The notes under the pieces were generated by a model. It saw nothing but the letters and a program-made list of their open reading frames with translations. It had not been told where the DNA came from and made no database searches. Positions 45,791-54,477 of a stretch of 64,000 nucleotides of DNA are shown one piece after another. Source of the stretch: JAWPMV01 sp038527215 (GTDB lineage: Bacteria; Bacteroidota; Bacteroidia; J057); the NCBI GenBank assembly GCA_038527215.1, contig JBCBGC010000008.1, positions 41,434 through 105,433 on the forward strand. Reading direction: 5' to 3'. The translations under genes and the position numbers were made by a program. Positions within the stretch are counted from its first letter, which is position 1. Every line of letters starts with the position of its first letter.

Positions 45791-45970
45791 GCAGCTTGCA
45801 GCTGGGGGAGGGGATTATATCAGGTTTCGTAGCCGCGGTAGGGGATTATTCCAGGTTTCGTAGCCGCAGCTCGCAGCTGCGGTAGGGGATTATATCAGGT
45901 TTCGTAGCCGCAGCTTGCAGCTGCGGTAGGGGATTATATCAGGTTTCGTAGCCGCAGCTTGCAGCTGCGG
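45791..45970. repeat. Tandem array of a 44-bp unit (about 4.4 copies)
   Basis: Units at 45791, 45866 and 45910 are 44 bases each, one at 45835 is shortened to 31 by loss of the palindromic GCAGCTTGCAGCT part, and a partial copy ends at 45970. Each unit joins a palindromic GCAGCTTGCAGCTGC with GGGGATTATATCAGGTTTCG. Non-coding; a lone copy of the palindrome recurs near 46062. Confidence 0.9.
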
Positions 45971-46003
45971 GCCATCTCATCAGCGGCGGCTGAGGCCCTT
46001 TAC

Positions 46004-46020
46004 AGCAGATGCAATCTGCT
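46004..46020. repeat. Perfect 7-bp hairpin AGCAGAT-GCA-ATCTGCT
   Basis: Lies between the two tandem arrays; the same core (CAGAT/ATCTG) occurs downstream of polA at 42196-42208. Confidence 0.7.
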
Positions 46021-46089
46021 GCTACCGATGCCATCGGATTTCTGTGGTGGCTACCGTAGGGGCAGCTTGCAGCTGCGGGTAAGGGATTT

Positions 46090-46227
46090 GACCGGCTAGA
46101 AGCCAGCGTTACGGAACCTTCCGTGGGAAATGACCGGCTGGAAGCCAGCGTTACGGAACCTTCCGTGGGACTTGACCGGCTGGAAGCCAGTGTTACGGAA
46201 TATGACCGGCTGGAAGCCAGTGTTACT
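46090..46227. repeat. Tandem array of a 42/30-bp unit (four copies)
   Basis: Starts at 46090, 46132, 46174 and 46204. The first two units are 42 bases, the third 30, the fourth is partial. Each begins GACCGGCTGGAAGCCAG, which folds as GGCT-GGA-AGCC. In one frame this reads TGWKPV repeatedly, a common spurious ORF of intergenic repeats. Confidence 0.9.
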
Positions 46228-46255
46228 GTCAGGCCCTAGAGGGCCGGTCTCTCAG

Positions 46256-46271
46256 TCCCGATACATCGGGA
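46256..46271. repeat. Perfect 7-bp hairpin TCCCGAT-AC-ATCGGGA
   Basis: Last of the hairpins in the 600-base non-coding stretch between the phosphatase and barrel-protein genes. Confidence 0.6.
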
Positions 46272-46377
46272 CGGTCTCACCTCTCACTTCTCTCCCCCCC
46301 ATACAACCATTCTCACCCGAGTAGCCCCTTTGCCATAACTCACCACCAGTTTTCTCACTTTTTTTATTTTGCTCAAC

Positions 46378-47865
46378 ATGAAGCGACTCCTATTTATGGG
46401 CTGGTTGGTGATCAGCTCCACCCTCCTGATGGCTCAGGAATCCATCTCTGGTTTTTCTCTGAAAGATTACCTGTACCCAGACATCCGATTCCAGTCTCTA
46501 AATCTCAACGGATATCTTTCCAACAGTTTTAATCAGAATCAACTGGGGGTAGCTGATCCCAATCAGCCGTTCCCCTTCAATCGCAACCAAGGGTTCGGTC
46601 TGACCGGGCTGGCCCAATTAGCCACCTTTCGGAACACCCGTCGCTGGCAGACGGATCAATTTGCCCGGCTCAACCTCAATCCGGCCTGGTCCCAACAGGA
46701 GACGCCTACCGGGCGGGAGGCACGCTCCAGCCGCCTGGCGGGAAGTATAGATTATCGAGGAAACTTTCGTCGGTATAATGACCGCAACCGATTTTGGGGG
46801 TTCGGCGTTCAGACGGGGCTCGCACTCAACCAATCGAACGCTTTTCAGCGGACCTGGGCCAACAATCAGCAACTTGGCCGGGTCCAAAATGAAGCAAACT
46901 CCCAAGCCGTAAATCTGGGCGGCTACATCGAGCGAGGGATGGGCCGACTGGAACAGGTTCAGGATGCCCAGCATGCTTTACAAGTAATCGAATGGATGGA
47001 AAAAGCGGGCGGCCTGACCCGGCAGCCTACCGCAGCTGAAGTAAGGGCCCTGGCCGAAGAAATCTCCCGCCTGCGGCGGCGCCGTTTTTTTGATGAACGT
47101 CTACAAAACATTCACGCCCTTGAGCAGGTCGATGCCCTACTCAAGGAGCAGGGACTGGCCCGGGAAGATAAAGCCAGTTATTATTTTCAGTTGCAGGATA
47201 TATGGCGTTACGGCGGACAAAATCTACGTTTGTCGGGTCAGCGCTTTAGTGTCGGAATAGGCGGCTTCGGCAGCTACAAATCCCAGGGATCTCTCCGGGA
47301 ATTTGAAAATCCTCAACAAGGAGAAGGCCTGACAGCAGGAGACTGGCTGCAGCAAAGATTACAAGGCGAAGTATACCTTTCCTGGCGCAAAGAAGACCCT
47401 TTTAAGGAGCAGTGGCAACACAGCTTTTCCATCGATACCCGCTTTCAGGTGGAGCAGCTCAATCAGGTCTTATCTGAGCGCGACCTGCTCACCAATGAAG
47501 AAACCCGCACCGAAGACGACCGAACCTGGCCTGGCTTCTCCGCCCAAATGGCTTATCAACTGGGCTTTTATCCAGACACCCGAACCTTCTTGCAACTAAG
47601 CCTGCAACACGGGATTTCCGGTCGCATGGTGGTAGACGGAGCCAACCCACCTGATAATCCCTGGGCCAACATTTCTTATCAAGCCCAGGGACAACTCAGC
47701 ATGTATTATTACTTTTCTCCCCGCCTGAGGTTAGAGGTTTTTTCCCGTATCGTCTGGGATCAGTTTGGGGGAGAGGCGCAGCCCTTTAACCCTGGCTTTG
47801 GCTGGCCCGGAAATTATCGATTCAGTTGGAATCAAGTGGCCAGTATCAGCTATGCCCTATTTTAG
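46378..47865 (+). CDS. Exported beta-rich (probable outer-membrane barrel) protein
   Basis: A 495-aa protein not recognised by family. Signal peptide (about 1-20, ending LLMAQ), then amphipathic beta strands (SLNLNGYLSNSFNQNQ, RFWGFGVQTGLALNQSN, RFSVGIGGFGSYKSQG, LQGEVYLSWRKEDP, GQLSMYYYFSPRLRLEVF) ending in the aromatic strand WNQVASISYALF with a terminal Phe, typical of outer-membrane barrels. A helical insertion sits in the middle (about 200-265, AEVRALAEEISRLRRRRFFD). The ATG at 46378 is used; a TTG nine bases upstream is unlikely. It is followed 21 bases later by the nitrilase gene, but shared function is not evident. Confidence 0.7.
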   Translation: MKRLLFMGWLVISSTLLMAQESISGFSLKDYLYPDIRFQSLNLNGYLSNSFNQNQLGVADPNQPFPFNRNQGFGLTGLAQLATFRNTRRWQTDQFARLNLNPAWSQQETPTGREARSSRLAGSIDYRGNFRRYNDRNRFWGFGVQTGLALNQSNAFQRTWANNQQLGRVQNEANSQAVNLGGYIERGMGRLEQVQDAQHALQVIEWMEKAGGLTRQPTAAEVRALAEEISRLRRRRFFDERLQNIHALEQVDALLKEQGLAREDKASYYFQLQDIWRYGGQNLRLSGQRFSVGIGGFGSYKSQGSLREFENPQQGEGLTAGDWLQQRLQGEVYLSWRKEDPFKEQWQHSFSIDTRFQVEQLNQVLSERDLLTNEETRTEDDRTWPGFSAQMAYQLGFYPDTRTFLQLSLQHGISGRMVVDGANPPDNPWANISYQAQGQLSMYYYFSPRLRLEVFSRIVWDQFGGEAQPFNPGFGWPGNYRFSWNQVASISYALF

Positions 47866-47886
47866 GCGCGCTGTGTATCTTGCCGT

Positions 47887-48813
47887 ATGAAAAAATCTAT
47901 TCGCGTGGCCCTGATCCAGCATGCCCCGGTATTTCTGGATTTACAGGGAAGCCTGAAAAAGGCCCGTCAGTTGCTGTCGGAGGCAGCCGCTGGCGGGGCT
48001 GAATTGGTCGTCTTTGGAGAAACCTGGTTGACGGGCTATCCAGCCTGGCTGGATCATTGCCCGGATATAGCCATGTGGGGCCACGGGCCGACCCAGGAGG
48101 TTTTTTCGATGACCTATGAGCAGGCGGTAGAGGTCCCGGGACCTGTAACCGAGGAGCTAGGGGCCATGGCCAGGGCCGCCGGGGTAGGCATGGTGATGGG
48201 GATTCATGAAAAAATTCCTACCGGAAGCATGTACAATTCCGTCCTCACCTTTGGCGCGGATGGGCGCCTGCTTAACCACCACCGCAAACTCGTGCCTACC
48301 TATACCGAAAAACTCCTGCACCAGCATGGGGATGGACAGGGCCTGAAGGTAGTCGAAACCCAGGGCGTGCGTGTAGGGGCTTCGATCTGCTGGGAACATT
48401 GGATGCCGCATACCCGGCAGAGCTTACACCTGCAAGCCGAAGATATTCACATCGCCCTCTGGCCCAATGTGCATGAAATGCATCAGGTGGCCAGCCGTCA
48501 TTATGCCTTTGAAGGGAGATGCTACGTCCTGGCCATTGGGCAGATGTTACCCGTCAAAGCCATTCCACCTATCCTCAAACTCAAACCCGAAATAGCTGAT
48601 AAGCCCGAACATCTGTTGTTATGGGGCGGAAGCTGTGTGGTAGGTCCAGATGGCTTTTATGTCCTGGAACCTCAGATCGGTGTGGAGGATATTTTTTATG
48701 CAGACCTGGACCTTAATCGGATCCCTCAGGAAAAGATGACCCTGGATGTAGCTGGGCACTATAATCGACCTGATGTCTTTTCATTTGAGGTAAATACTGA
48801 AAGGCGGGGATAG
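47887..48813 (+). CDS. Nitrilase (carbon-nitrogen hydrolase)
   Basis: A 308-aa member of the nitrilase branch, which hydrolyses nitriles to acids and ammonia. The Glu-Lys-Cys triad is complete: E45 in VVFGETWLTGYPAWLD, K134 in NHHRKLVPTYTEK and C168 in GASICWEHWMP. The CWEHW motif is typical of true nitrilases and cyanide-degrading enzymes rather than amidases. It starts 21 bases after the barrel-protein gene and ends before a strong hairpin. The substrate (for example an aryl- or arylaceto-nitrile) is not deducible. Confidence 0.9.
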   Translation: MKKSIRVALIQHAPVFLDLQGSLKKARQLLSEAAAGGAELVVFGETWLTGYPAWLDHCPDIAMWGHGPTQEVFSMTYEQAVEVPGPVTEELGAMARAAGVGMVMGIHEKIPTGSMYNSVLTFGADGRLLNHHRKLVPTYTEKLLHQHGDGQGLKVVETQGVRVGASICWEHWMPHTRQSLHLQAEDIHIALWPNVHEMHQVASRHYAFEGRCYVLAIGQMLPVKAIPPILKLKPEIADKPEHLLLWGGSCVVGPDGFYVLEPQIGVEDIFYADLDLNRIPQEKMTLDVAGHYNRPDVFSFEVNTERRG

Positions 48814-48850
48814 GGTCCAGAAAAAAATTATGGGTAAAATTGACCATCTG

Positions 48851-48876
48851 AAGGGGTTGACTCGTGTCAACCCCTT
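48851..48876 (+). terminator. Perfect 10-bp hairpin after the nitrilase gene
   Basis: AAGGGGTTGA and TCAACCCCTT pair around CTCGTG. A short T run is not present, so termination is probable but not certain. Confidence 0.5.
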
Positions 48877-48906
48877 GCTGTGTAAAGCCAACCTGCCCAG
48901 CGGTGC

Positions 48907-48921
48907 CCAACCTCAGGTTGG
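48907..48921. repeat. Perfect hairpin CCAACCT-C-AGGTTGG
   Basis: Second palindrome in the 220-base gap before the YfiT-like gene; the 1-base spacer means the inner pairs must open. Likely another dispersed hairpin repeat. Confidence 0.45.
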
Positions 48922-49033
48922 TTTTGAGGGAGACCCATAGGGCTCCCCTACACACCTTGCCTAAGCCCTTTTCTCGCTTCACTTTTCTCCTTACCTTTAG
49001 AGGAACAAAATGCTTGATCTCAAACGCTGACTC

Positions 49034-49576
49034 ATGGCTGAACTCGTCTTAGAAAAATTGCAATATCCCTTAGGACAAGCTGTCCTCACGGCAGATTTGA
49101 CTCCGGACAAAAGGGCCGAATTTATTCAGGTGATTGCGGCGCTGCCCGAATCCCTGAAAATGGCGGTCTATAATCTTTCTGATGAAAAGCTGGATACCCC
49201 CTATCGTCCGGAGGGTTGGACGGTCAGGCAGGTGGTGCATCATTTGGCGGATAGCCATATGAATAGCTACATCCGCTTTCGTTGGGCCCTGACGGAAGAT
49301 GAGCCAGAAATTAAGACTTATGATGAGCGGGCCTGGGCTATGTTACCGGATGCGAAATCTGCGCCGGTGGATTGGTCCTTAGATCTTCTGACTGCGGTGC
49401 ATCGTCGCTGGGTTCATCTGCTGGAACACATGGCGGAAGAAGATTATAAAAGAGAAATCAACCACCCGGAATGGGGTATGGTAAATTTGGATAAAATGCT
49501 CTGCCTGTATGAATGGCATTGCCGACACCATACGCGCCATATCACCAGCCTGCGGGAGCGCATGCTCTGGGTGTAG
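49034..49576 (+). CDS. YfiT/DinB-like putative metal-dependent hydrolase or thiol transferase
   Basis: A 180-aa four-helix-bundle protein of the YfiT group within the DinB-like superfamily. The family start LEKLQYPLGQ and the metal-ligand segments WTVRQVVHHLADSHMNSYIR and LYEWHCRHHTRHI are present (one His in the first, two in the second). Relatives are annotated as bacillithiol transferases, but activity cannot be assigned here. It is a single-gene unit that converges with an ECF sigma gene 84 bases away. Confidence 0.88.
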   Translation: MAELVLEKLQYPLGQAVLTADLTPDKRAEFIQVIAALPESLKMAVYNLSDEKLDTPYRPEGWTVRQVVHHLADSHMNSYIRFRWALTEDEPEIKTYDERAWAMLPDAKSAPVDWSLDLLTAVHRRWVHLLEHMAEEDYKREINHPEWGMVNLDKMLCLYEWHCRHHTRHITSLRERMLWV

Positions 49577-49660
49577 CGAGGATACGACATACACATTAAT
49601 CCAACCCTGGAATCCGACCACGATGTGGCCAGATCTCCAGGGTCTTTTGTTAGGGCCTCT

Positions 49661-50203
49661 TCAGGCGGCCAATTTCTTCCGCAGCTCGCAACGGGCCAGG
49701 TATACGTTCTGGTACACCCAGCTCGGCGAACGCCCATAGCGTTCTGCCAGTTCTTCCAGGCTGACCCCTTCTACCAGTGAGAGCAAAAGCTCCTGACGTA
49801 AAGGATGCTCGACCGCCGCAATAGCGGTCATGATATGACTGGCATCGGCAGCTTCGTGGGCTACCGCGTCTGCGCGATCGGGGGCGTAAGGCAACCAGTT
49901 TTCTTCTAGCAACTGCGCCCGGCGACGCTCTCTGGCCTGATGTGCCAGCCAGCACTGTCGCACCGTTTGGGTCAACCAGGCCCCAAAATTCCGCATGTCG
50001 AGACAGGCTAGCTCCGATCGCTTTTCCAACAAGCGCAAGGTCGCTTCCTGAAAAAGATCTTCAGCCAGACTGGCTGCCTGAACATACTTACGCATAAGGC
50101 GCAGTTGTCTCGGCCGATGCAGCTCGATCAGCTGGGCCAGGGCGCGCGTATCGCCTTGTTGGAAAGCCCGCCAGAGGGCTTTTTCTGTTAAATCTGCGTA
50201 CAT
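49661..50203 (-). CDS. ECF-type RNA polymerase sigma factor
   Basis: A 180-aa sigma-70 family factor. Region 2: LIELHRPRQLRLMRKYVQAA, SLAEDLFQEATLRLLEKR, NFGAWLTQTVRQCWLAHQAR. Region 4: HPLRQELLLSLVEGVSLEEL, AERYGRSPSWVYQNVYLARC. Unlike the other three sigma genes in this window, no partner gene overlaps or follows it on the same strand. Its upstream 700-base gap, shared with the divergent PcfJ-like gene, is unusually long. Confidence 0.9.
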   Translation of the reverse strand: MYADLTEKALWRAFQQGDTRALAQLIELHRPRQLRLMRKYVQAASLAEDLFQEATLRLLEKRSELACLDMRNFGAWLTQTVRQCWLAHQARERRRAQLLEENWLPYAPDRADAVAHEAADASHIMTAIAAVEHPLRQELLLSLVEGVSLEELAERYGRSPSWVYQNVYLARCELRKKLAA

Positions 50204-50908
50204 GGTCTCGTCTTTTTTCCAGGGGCCCGGAAAATGTCAGACAAGACGCGGGTTCCTCGTTCGAACCCAATGAAAAGGGGTTAATGTTACAAATTAAGGG
50301 TCAACATGCTGACAGATTCCGGGCCCTCATCAATCGAAAAATTTGTGTATTAGGGGGGCTACACCTCGATCGAAAAACAGGCTTGGAGCTTAATTTGAGA
50401 TACATCATATCGGTACTTTTTTATTGAAAGTATACCCAATGTACGGCCTTCTACCGGAAAAAGATACCCGCGAAAATTTTTTTCAAAACAAAAAAGAGAT
50501 TCGGCTACTTCGCACATCATACCCATGTAGCCCCCGGAAAAGCCGCCGCGCTTGCCTGATACCTTGGCTGTAGGCTTTTTCCCGGCTACCGCTGCTGAAA
50601 GCTGATCCCCGGGCCTTTCGCCCTTTTATCTGAACCTTAGACCCTTTTGCTAAGCATACTTTGAGTTCCGCCCTCGCGGCCCCTTCATCGTAGCCTGACT
50701 GCTGATCCCTGGTAACACAGGTCTCGTACCGGTTTTTCTGCCAACATACGTGAAAATGACACGTCCTTCGGGGGTTCGGCCCCGGAAGGCAGAAAGATGC
50801 GCCCGTGATCAGGCATCATAAGACAGCATATATATGCCAAAACGAAACCCTGGAGGGGAAGCCTCTCGCGCTCCCCCATGACCTTACTTTTCTCCGAAAT
50901 TTTCAAGC
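50204..50908. other. Long non-coding divergent gap between sigma and PcfJ-like genes
   Basis: About 700 bases without a convincing gene. It holds GC-rich short palindromes (for example around 50770-50790, TTCGGGGGTTCGGCCCCGGAA) and one small minus-strand ORF (50359-50526). No tRNA or known structured RNA could be identified. Confidence 0.5.
50359..50526 (-). CDS. Possible 55-aa small protein
   Basis: A short frame from the ATG at 50526 in front of the sigma gene (155 bases from its start, same strand). The product has a natural-looking mix (ESLFCFEKNFRGYLFPVEGR, TLGILSIKKYRYDVSQIKLQ) but no recognised motif. It is reported with low confidence because nothing else supports translation. Confidence 0.25.
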   Translation of the reverse strand: MGMMCEVAESLFCFEKNFRGYLFPVEGRTLGILSIKKYRYDVSQIKLQACFSIEV

Positions 50909-52783
50909 ATGTCCCTACTCACCATGAACACAGCTTCCCTTGCTCATTTACCCTCCCGGTCTACGGTGATGTACCTTTCTCTGGCGGAATCTGCGCGGAG
51001 GGAGGGGAAAATGAGCGCGCCCTCCTGGTATCCTTATGGGGATTCCGTGCGCCATTCCATCCAGGCAGTTGTTCCTTTGGCCGCTCAGCCAGCTTTTTGT
51101 GAATTTATGGCGCAGGTTTTCGCTTTTGTCCCCGAAACAAACTGGCCAAAGCGACCCGCTACCTATTATCTGGAGCTGAGTTTGACCTATGCAGAGCTTT
51201 ATCAACTGTGGAGAGAGCAGGTGGACAGAGTTCGCCAGTGGGCGAAAGGCCAGCACTTTCCGTTGCTGGAAGCGGCTATTCAGGAAGTGGCCCAGCAGGT
51301 AGCAGAAAAAGTCAGTCTGGGTCTACATCCCATGGAGGAAGCGGTCATATCCTACACCGCCTCTCTGAATCCCGCCGAGCGCCAGTCCTGGGAACAGTTT
51401 CGGCAAGAGGTGTGGGAGATGTTTCCTGAAAACGTGCTGGTAGCCAAAGCAGAAACTTTTTTCCATCTCTGGCGCAAAACCTTTCCGGTGGGCTTTTGTG
51501 GGGAGAGTTTTCCGGGTAAAAGCCTACGGCATAAACGCAGGGCCAACCTGGGCAAACGCATTCGAACCATCCTGAAAGTCTGGTCCCGGGAAACTGAGCC
51601 GGAACTTCTGAAATTATTGATTCAGGCTTTGCTGCACAGTGTGAAATACAAAACCAGAGGATTTTATTTTTCCCTTAGACGTGGTAGACGCGATCAGCTT
51701 ACTGCCGGAGCAGAAGAGCTACTGGCTCTTTTTAAGGTCATCCAGGCTTCCCCCTGGGAAGTATGGTTTGAAGAGGGGCGGACCCATCTGTTGCAATGGT
51801 TGGCCTTTCAAGCTGACTGGCCAGCCAAAAGGCCACCCGCCTCTTTTCAGGATACTGGCCATGAAAACGCGGCAGCCTTTCTCAACCAATTGCTTTCTCA
51901 TGTGTATGGGGAGGCCTGTCCGCCCTCCTGGTTATTTGACCGATGTCTGGATACCTGGTGGTTGAATCCTTTTTTCCAACAAGGCCTGCTGGGCTGGTGG
52001 CGAAAAGAGGATTTAAGAAAGCTGGAGGCCTGGCAGGAGATGAAGTGGAGTAAAAAGATGATTCACTTTTTGTATGAATTACCCCATGCCTTTGATACGC
52101 CTGCGCACATCTTTAACTATGCTTTTTTGCGGGTAAAAGGAGCTAGTCAGAAATTTGCCCTTGAGCTAAGCCAGAACCTGGGTTATTCAGAGGTGATCAC
52201 GGAGGAGTTACGCAGTTTTTTACTCAGAGAAACCCCCCATTTAGCTATTGAACAGGTGCGGGAGATGGCGCGCTTCTATTTTTTTTGTCAAAAATACAGC
52301 GAGGAATTGCCGCGGAAGCTTAGGTTGAAAGGAAAGACCCTGGCGGCTTATCAAAGAGATATGCAGGACATGCATCTGTGGCTCTTGGGTCAAGCGCGCT
52401 TGTTGGAAAAGATGGTGAATGATGACGATTGGCATCCCTCTTGGTGGAAAGCCTCCGAAACACCGGGTGGAAGTTGGGAAGTGGATGGAAAGCAATATCA
52501 GTTGGTGGAACTCCTAAATCAGCGCGAGCTTGAGGTGGAAGGAGATAAGATGATGCATTGTGTTGGGGATTATGGCTGGAAGTGCCTGCAAGGCGTGAGT
52601 CGCATTTGGTCCCTCAGACGCAAAAACTCTCAGGGGTGGACCCCCGTGGCTACACTGGAGATCAATCAGCAAGGATTCGTTGAGCAGTTTTATGGACCGG
52701 AAAATGTGCCTCCTTCAGAGATCGAAAAGGTGATCATAGCCTGTTGGGCGGATGATCATCAAATTTCCGGACACTTCCACTAG
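50909..52783 (+). CDS. PcfJ-like domain protein
   Basis: A protein of up to 624 aa; several in-frame ATGs (50909, 50924, 50969, 51011) make the start uncertain. The C-terminal third matches the PcfJ-like pattern: LVELLNQRELEVEGDKMMHC then VGDYGWKCLQGVSRIWSLRR, VATLEINQQGFVEQFYGPEN. The rest is mostly helical with many Trp and Leu and no clear domain. PcfJ was named from a conjugative plasmid, but chromosomal stand-alone members occur in Bacteroidota and nothing else plasmid-like is nearby. The molecular role is unknown. It is followed 30 bases later by dinB. Confidence 0.75.
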   Translation: MSLLTMNTASLAHLPSRSTVMYLSLAESARREGKMSAPSWYPYGDSVRHSIQAVVPLAAQPAFCEFMAQVFAFVPETNWPKRPATYYLELSLTYAELYQLWREQVDRVRQWAKGQHFPLLEAAIQEVAQQVAEKVSLGLHPMEEAVISYTASLNPAERQSWEQFRQEVWEMFPENVLVAKAETFFHLWRKTFPVGFCGESFPGKSLRHKRRANLGKRIRTILKVWSRETEPELLKLLIQALLHSVKYKTRGFYFSLRRGRRDQLTAGAEELLALFKVIQASPWEVWFEEGRTHLLQWLAFQADWPAKRPPASFQDTGHENAAAFLNQLLSHVYGEACPPSWLFDRCLDTWWLNPFFQQGLLGWWRKEDLRKLEAWQEMKWSKKMIHFLYELPHAFDTPAHIFNYAFLRVKGASQKFALELSQNLGYSEVITEELRSFLLRETPHLAIEQVREMARFYFFCQKYSEELPRKLRLKGKTLAAYQRDMQDMHLWLLGQARLLEKMVNDDDWHPSWWKASETPGGSWEVDGKQYQLVELLNQRELEVEGDKMMHCVGDYGWKCLQGVSRIWSLRRKNSQGWTPVATLEINQQGFVEQFYGPENVPPSEIEKVIIACWADDHQISGHFH

Positions 52784-52813
52784 CTTTGCTCCAGGAATCG
52801 TACATTAGGCCCT

Positions 52814-53893
52814 ATGGAAGGCCTGCCTCAGCGGAAAATCATTCACGTGGACATGGACGCGTTTTACGCGTCTGTGGAGCAGCGGGACAATCCCGACTTG
52901 CAGGGCAAACCCGTAGCCGTGGGCGGGTCCCGACACCGGGGCGTGGTCGCTGCTTCCAGCTACGAGGCGCGGCGATACGGCGTACGCTCAGCCATGCCCT
53001 CTGCTAAAGCCTATAATCTCTGCCCAGAAATCATTTTCGTACGGCCCCGTTTCGATCATTACCGGGAGATTTCCCATCAGATCCGGGCTATTTTTTTCGA
53101 CTACACCGATCTGGTGGAGCCGCTTTCGCTGGATGAGGCCTACCTGGATGTCACCTCCAATAAAAAAGGCCTCACCTCGGCCACGCAGATCGCTCGGGAA
53201 ATCCGCCAGCGCATCTGGGAGGATACCCAGCTCACGGCTTCGGCTGGCATTTCCATCACCAAGTTCCTGGCCAAGGTGGCTTCGGACATCCACAAACCCA
53301 ATGGCCTGACCCTCATCCCACCGGACCGGGCCTTATCTTTTCTCGAAAAGCTAGAGATCGGCAAATTCCACGGCATCGGCAAAAAGACCGCGGCCAAAAT
53401 GAAGAAGCTGGGCATCCATAACGGGGCCGACCTCAAAGCCTGGTCCGAACTGGAACTGGCTCAGCGTTTTGGCAAAATGGGAAGGCATTACTATCGCATC
53501 GTGCGGGCCATGGATAAACGAGAAGTCAAGCCGGACCGTCCTCGCAAGTCCGTAGGGGCGGAGAATACCTTTGACATTGACTTGAGCCAGGAGGACGAAA
53601 TGCTGGAACGCCTCCGTCCGCTAGCCGAGAAAGTCTGCGAGCGCCTACAGCGCATCCAGGCTGGGGGCCGCACGGTCACCCTCAAAATCAAATACCATGA
53701 TTTTGTCCAAACCACCCGCAGCCGCAGCTTGCAACAGTATGTAAATGAAATCGAAGCTATCTGGCCCATCCTTCGCGAATTGCTGCATCAGCCTGCCTTC
53801 CCTGAAAAGCCGGTTCGTCTGCTCGGCGTCTATATGTCCAACCTCGACAACGAAGTGGATGATGTACCCCGGCAATTGACGCTGGAATTTTAG
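52814..53893 (+). CDS. dinB: DNA polymerase IV (Y-family translesion polymerase)
   Basis: A 359-aa Y-family polymerase. Catalytic acidic residues are in IIHVDMDAFYASVEQRDNPD and EPLSLDEAYLDVTSNKKGLT; the steric-gate region, SSYEARRYGVRSAMPSAKAY, ASAGISITKFLAKVASDIHK, and the helix-hairpin-helix KFHGIGKKTAAKMKKLGI are present. The little-finger domain follows (about 245-350). The C-terminus ends PRQLTLEF, resembling the beta-clamp-binding peptide QLxLF. It starts 30 bases after the PcfJ-like gene. Its 3' end converges with a membrane-protein gene two bases away. Confidence 0.95.
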   Translation: MEGLPQRKIIHVDMDAFYASVEQRDNPDLQGKPVAVGGSRHRGVVAASSYEARRYGVRSAMPSAKAYNLCPEIIFVRPRFDHYREISHQIRAIFFDYTDLVEPLSLDEAYLDVTSNKKGLTSATQIAREIRQRIWEDTQLTASAGISITKFLAKVASDIHKPNGLTLIPPDRALSFLEKLEIGKFHGIGKKTAAKMKKLGIHNGADLKAWSELELAQRFGKMGRHYYRIVRAMDKREVKPDRPRKSVGAENTFDIDLSQEDEMLERLRPLAEKVCERLQRIQAGGRTVTLKIKYHDFVQTTRSRSLQQYVNEIEAIWPILRELLHQPAFPEKPVRLLGVYMSNLDNEVDDVPRQLTLEF

Positions 53894-53895
53894 TC

Positions 53896-54477
53896 CTATC
53901 TTCTCGGAAAAGGATTAAACCAGCGCTTGCGCACCTGGAAGGGACGGCGGATATGGCGGAGGATTTCTTCGGGCTCGGCGATCAGGCCTGAGATGTGGAC
54001 CTGTTGGCCGCCTTTGAGATGAATGGTGAGGTAATCGAGTCGGTAGGGGAGCATCATGCTGGCGTGCATCACCAGTCGATCGATTTGCTGAGGATGAAAG
54101 AGGATATTTTCTTTTCGCTCCCGATGCAGATACTGGATAAAGCCATGTTTGGTATCAATCTCCAGGCAGGTACCCTGCTCAGCCTGCAGGTATTTGTTAT
54201 ACAGATAAAGGCCTGGCAGATAAAAGGGCGCAAAAAATAAATGGATGAGGGCCACGGCCTGAATGACGGTATACTGATCCCAGATCAACCAGGTCGCAAA
54301 GCCCGTGATCATCAGAATCGCCGACACATAGGTGATCAACTGGAAGGGCAGGACAAAAAGGGCCTTTTCCGAACGATGTACGTCATAGGTACATACATGT
54401 GGCTCCAATTGACTGTTGATGTTTCCTTTGTGCTGGCGGCTGAGGGGCTTAACGAGTTTGTTGATGATCTGGATCAT
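53896..54477 (-). CDS. Two-span membrane protein with PH-like C-terminal domain
   Basis: An unrecognised 193-aa protein. Two membrane helices (about 46-66, FQLITYVSAILMITGFATWL, and about 75-95, QAVALIHLFFAPFYLPGLYL) are followed by a beta-rich cytosolic domain (CLEIDTKHGFIQYLHRERKE, NILFHPQQIDRLVMHASMML, LTIHLKGGQQVHISGLIAEP) that resembles bacterial PH-like domains. Function unknown. It forms its own unit; the 400-base gap upstream has no gene. Confidence 0.65.
   Translation of the reverse strand: MIQIINKLVKPLSRQHKGNINSQLEPHVCTYDVHRSEKALFVLPFQLITYVSAILMITGFATWLIWDQYTVIQAVALIHLFFAPFYLPGLYLYNKYLQAEQGTCLEIDTKHGFIQYLHRERKENILFHPQQIDRLVMHASMMLPYRLDYLTIHLKGGQQVHISGLIAEPEEILRHIRRPFQVRKRWFNPFPRR

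Noticed and set aside
45791..45970. Possible CRISPR array
   Set aside because: Units are contiguous with no unique spacers, and no cas genes are nearby.
46130..46324. 64-aa plus-strand frame with repeated TGWKPV
   Set aside because: It translates the 42-bp tandem repeat; such frames are typical artefacts of hairpin repeats.
50245..50275. tRNA-like T arm (GGGTTCGAACGAGGAACCC on the minus strand)
   Set aside because: No acceptor stem, D arm or anticodon arm at proper spacing.
50685..50906. 73-aa minus-strand frame
   Set aside because: Low-complexity, unlike a protein, and lies in the divergent gap where GC-rich palindromes dominate.
50909..52783. Conjugative plasmid or integrative element around the PcfJ-like gene
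   Set aside because: No relaxase, mating-pair, integrase or attachment site is seen, and neighbours are chromosomal.
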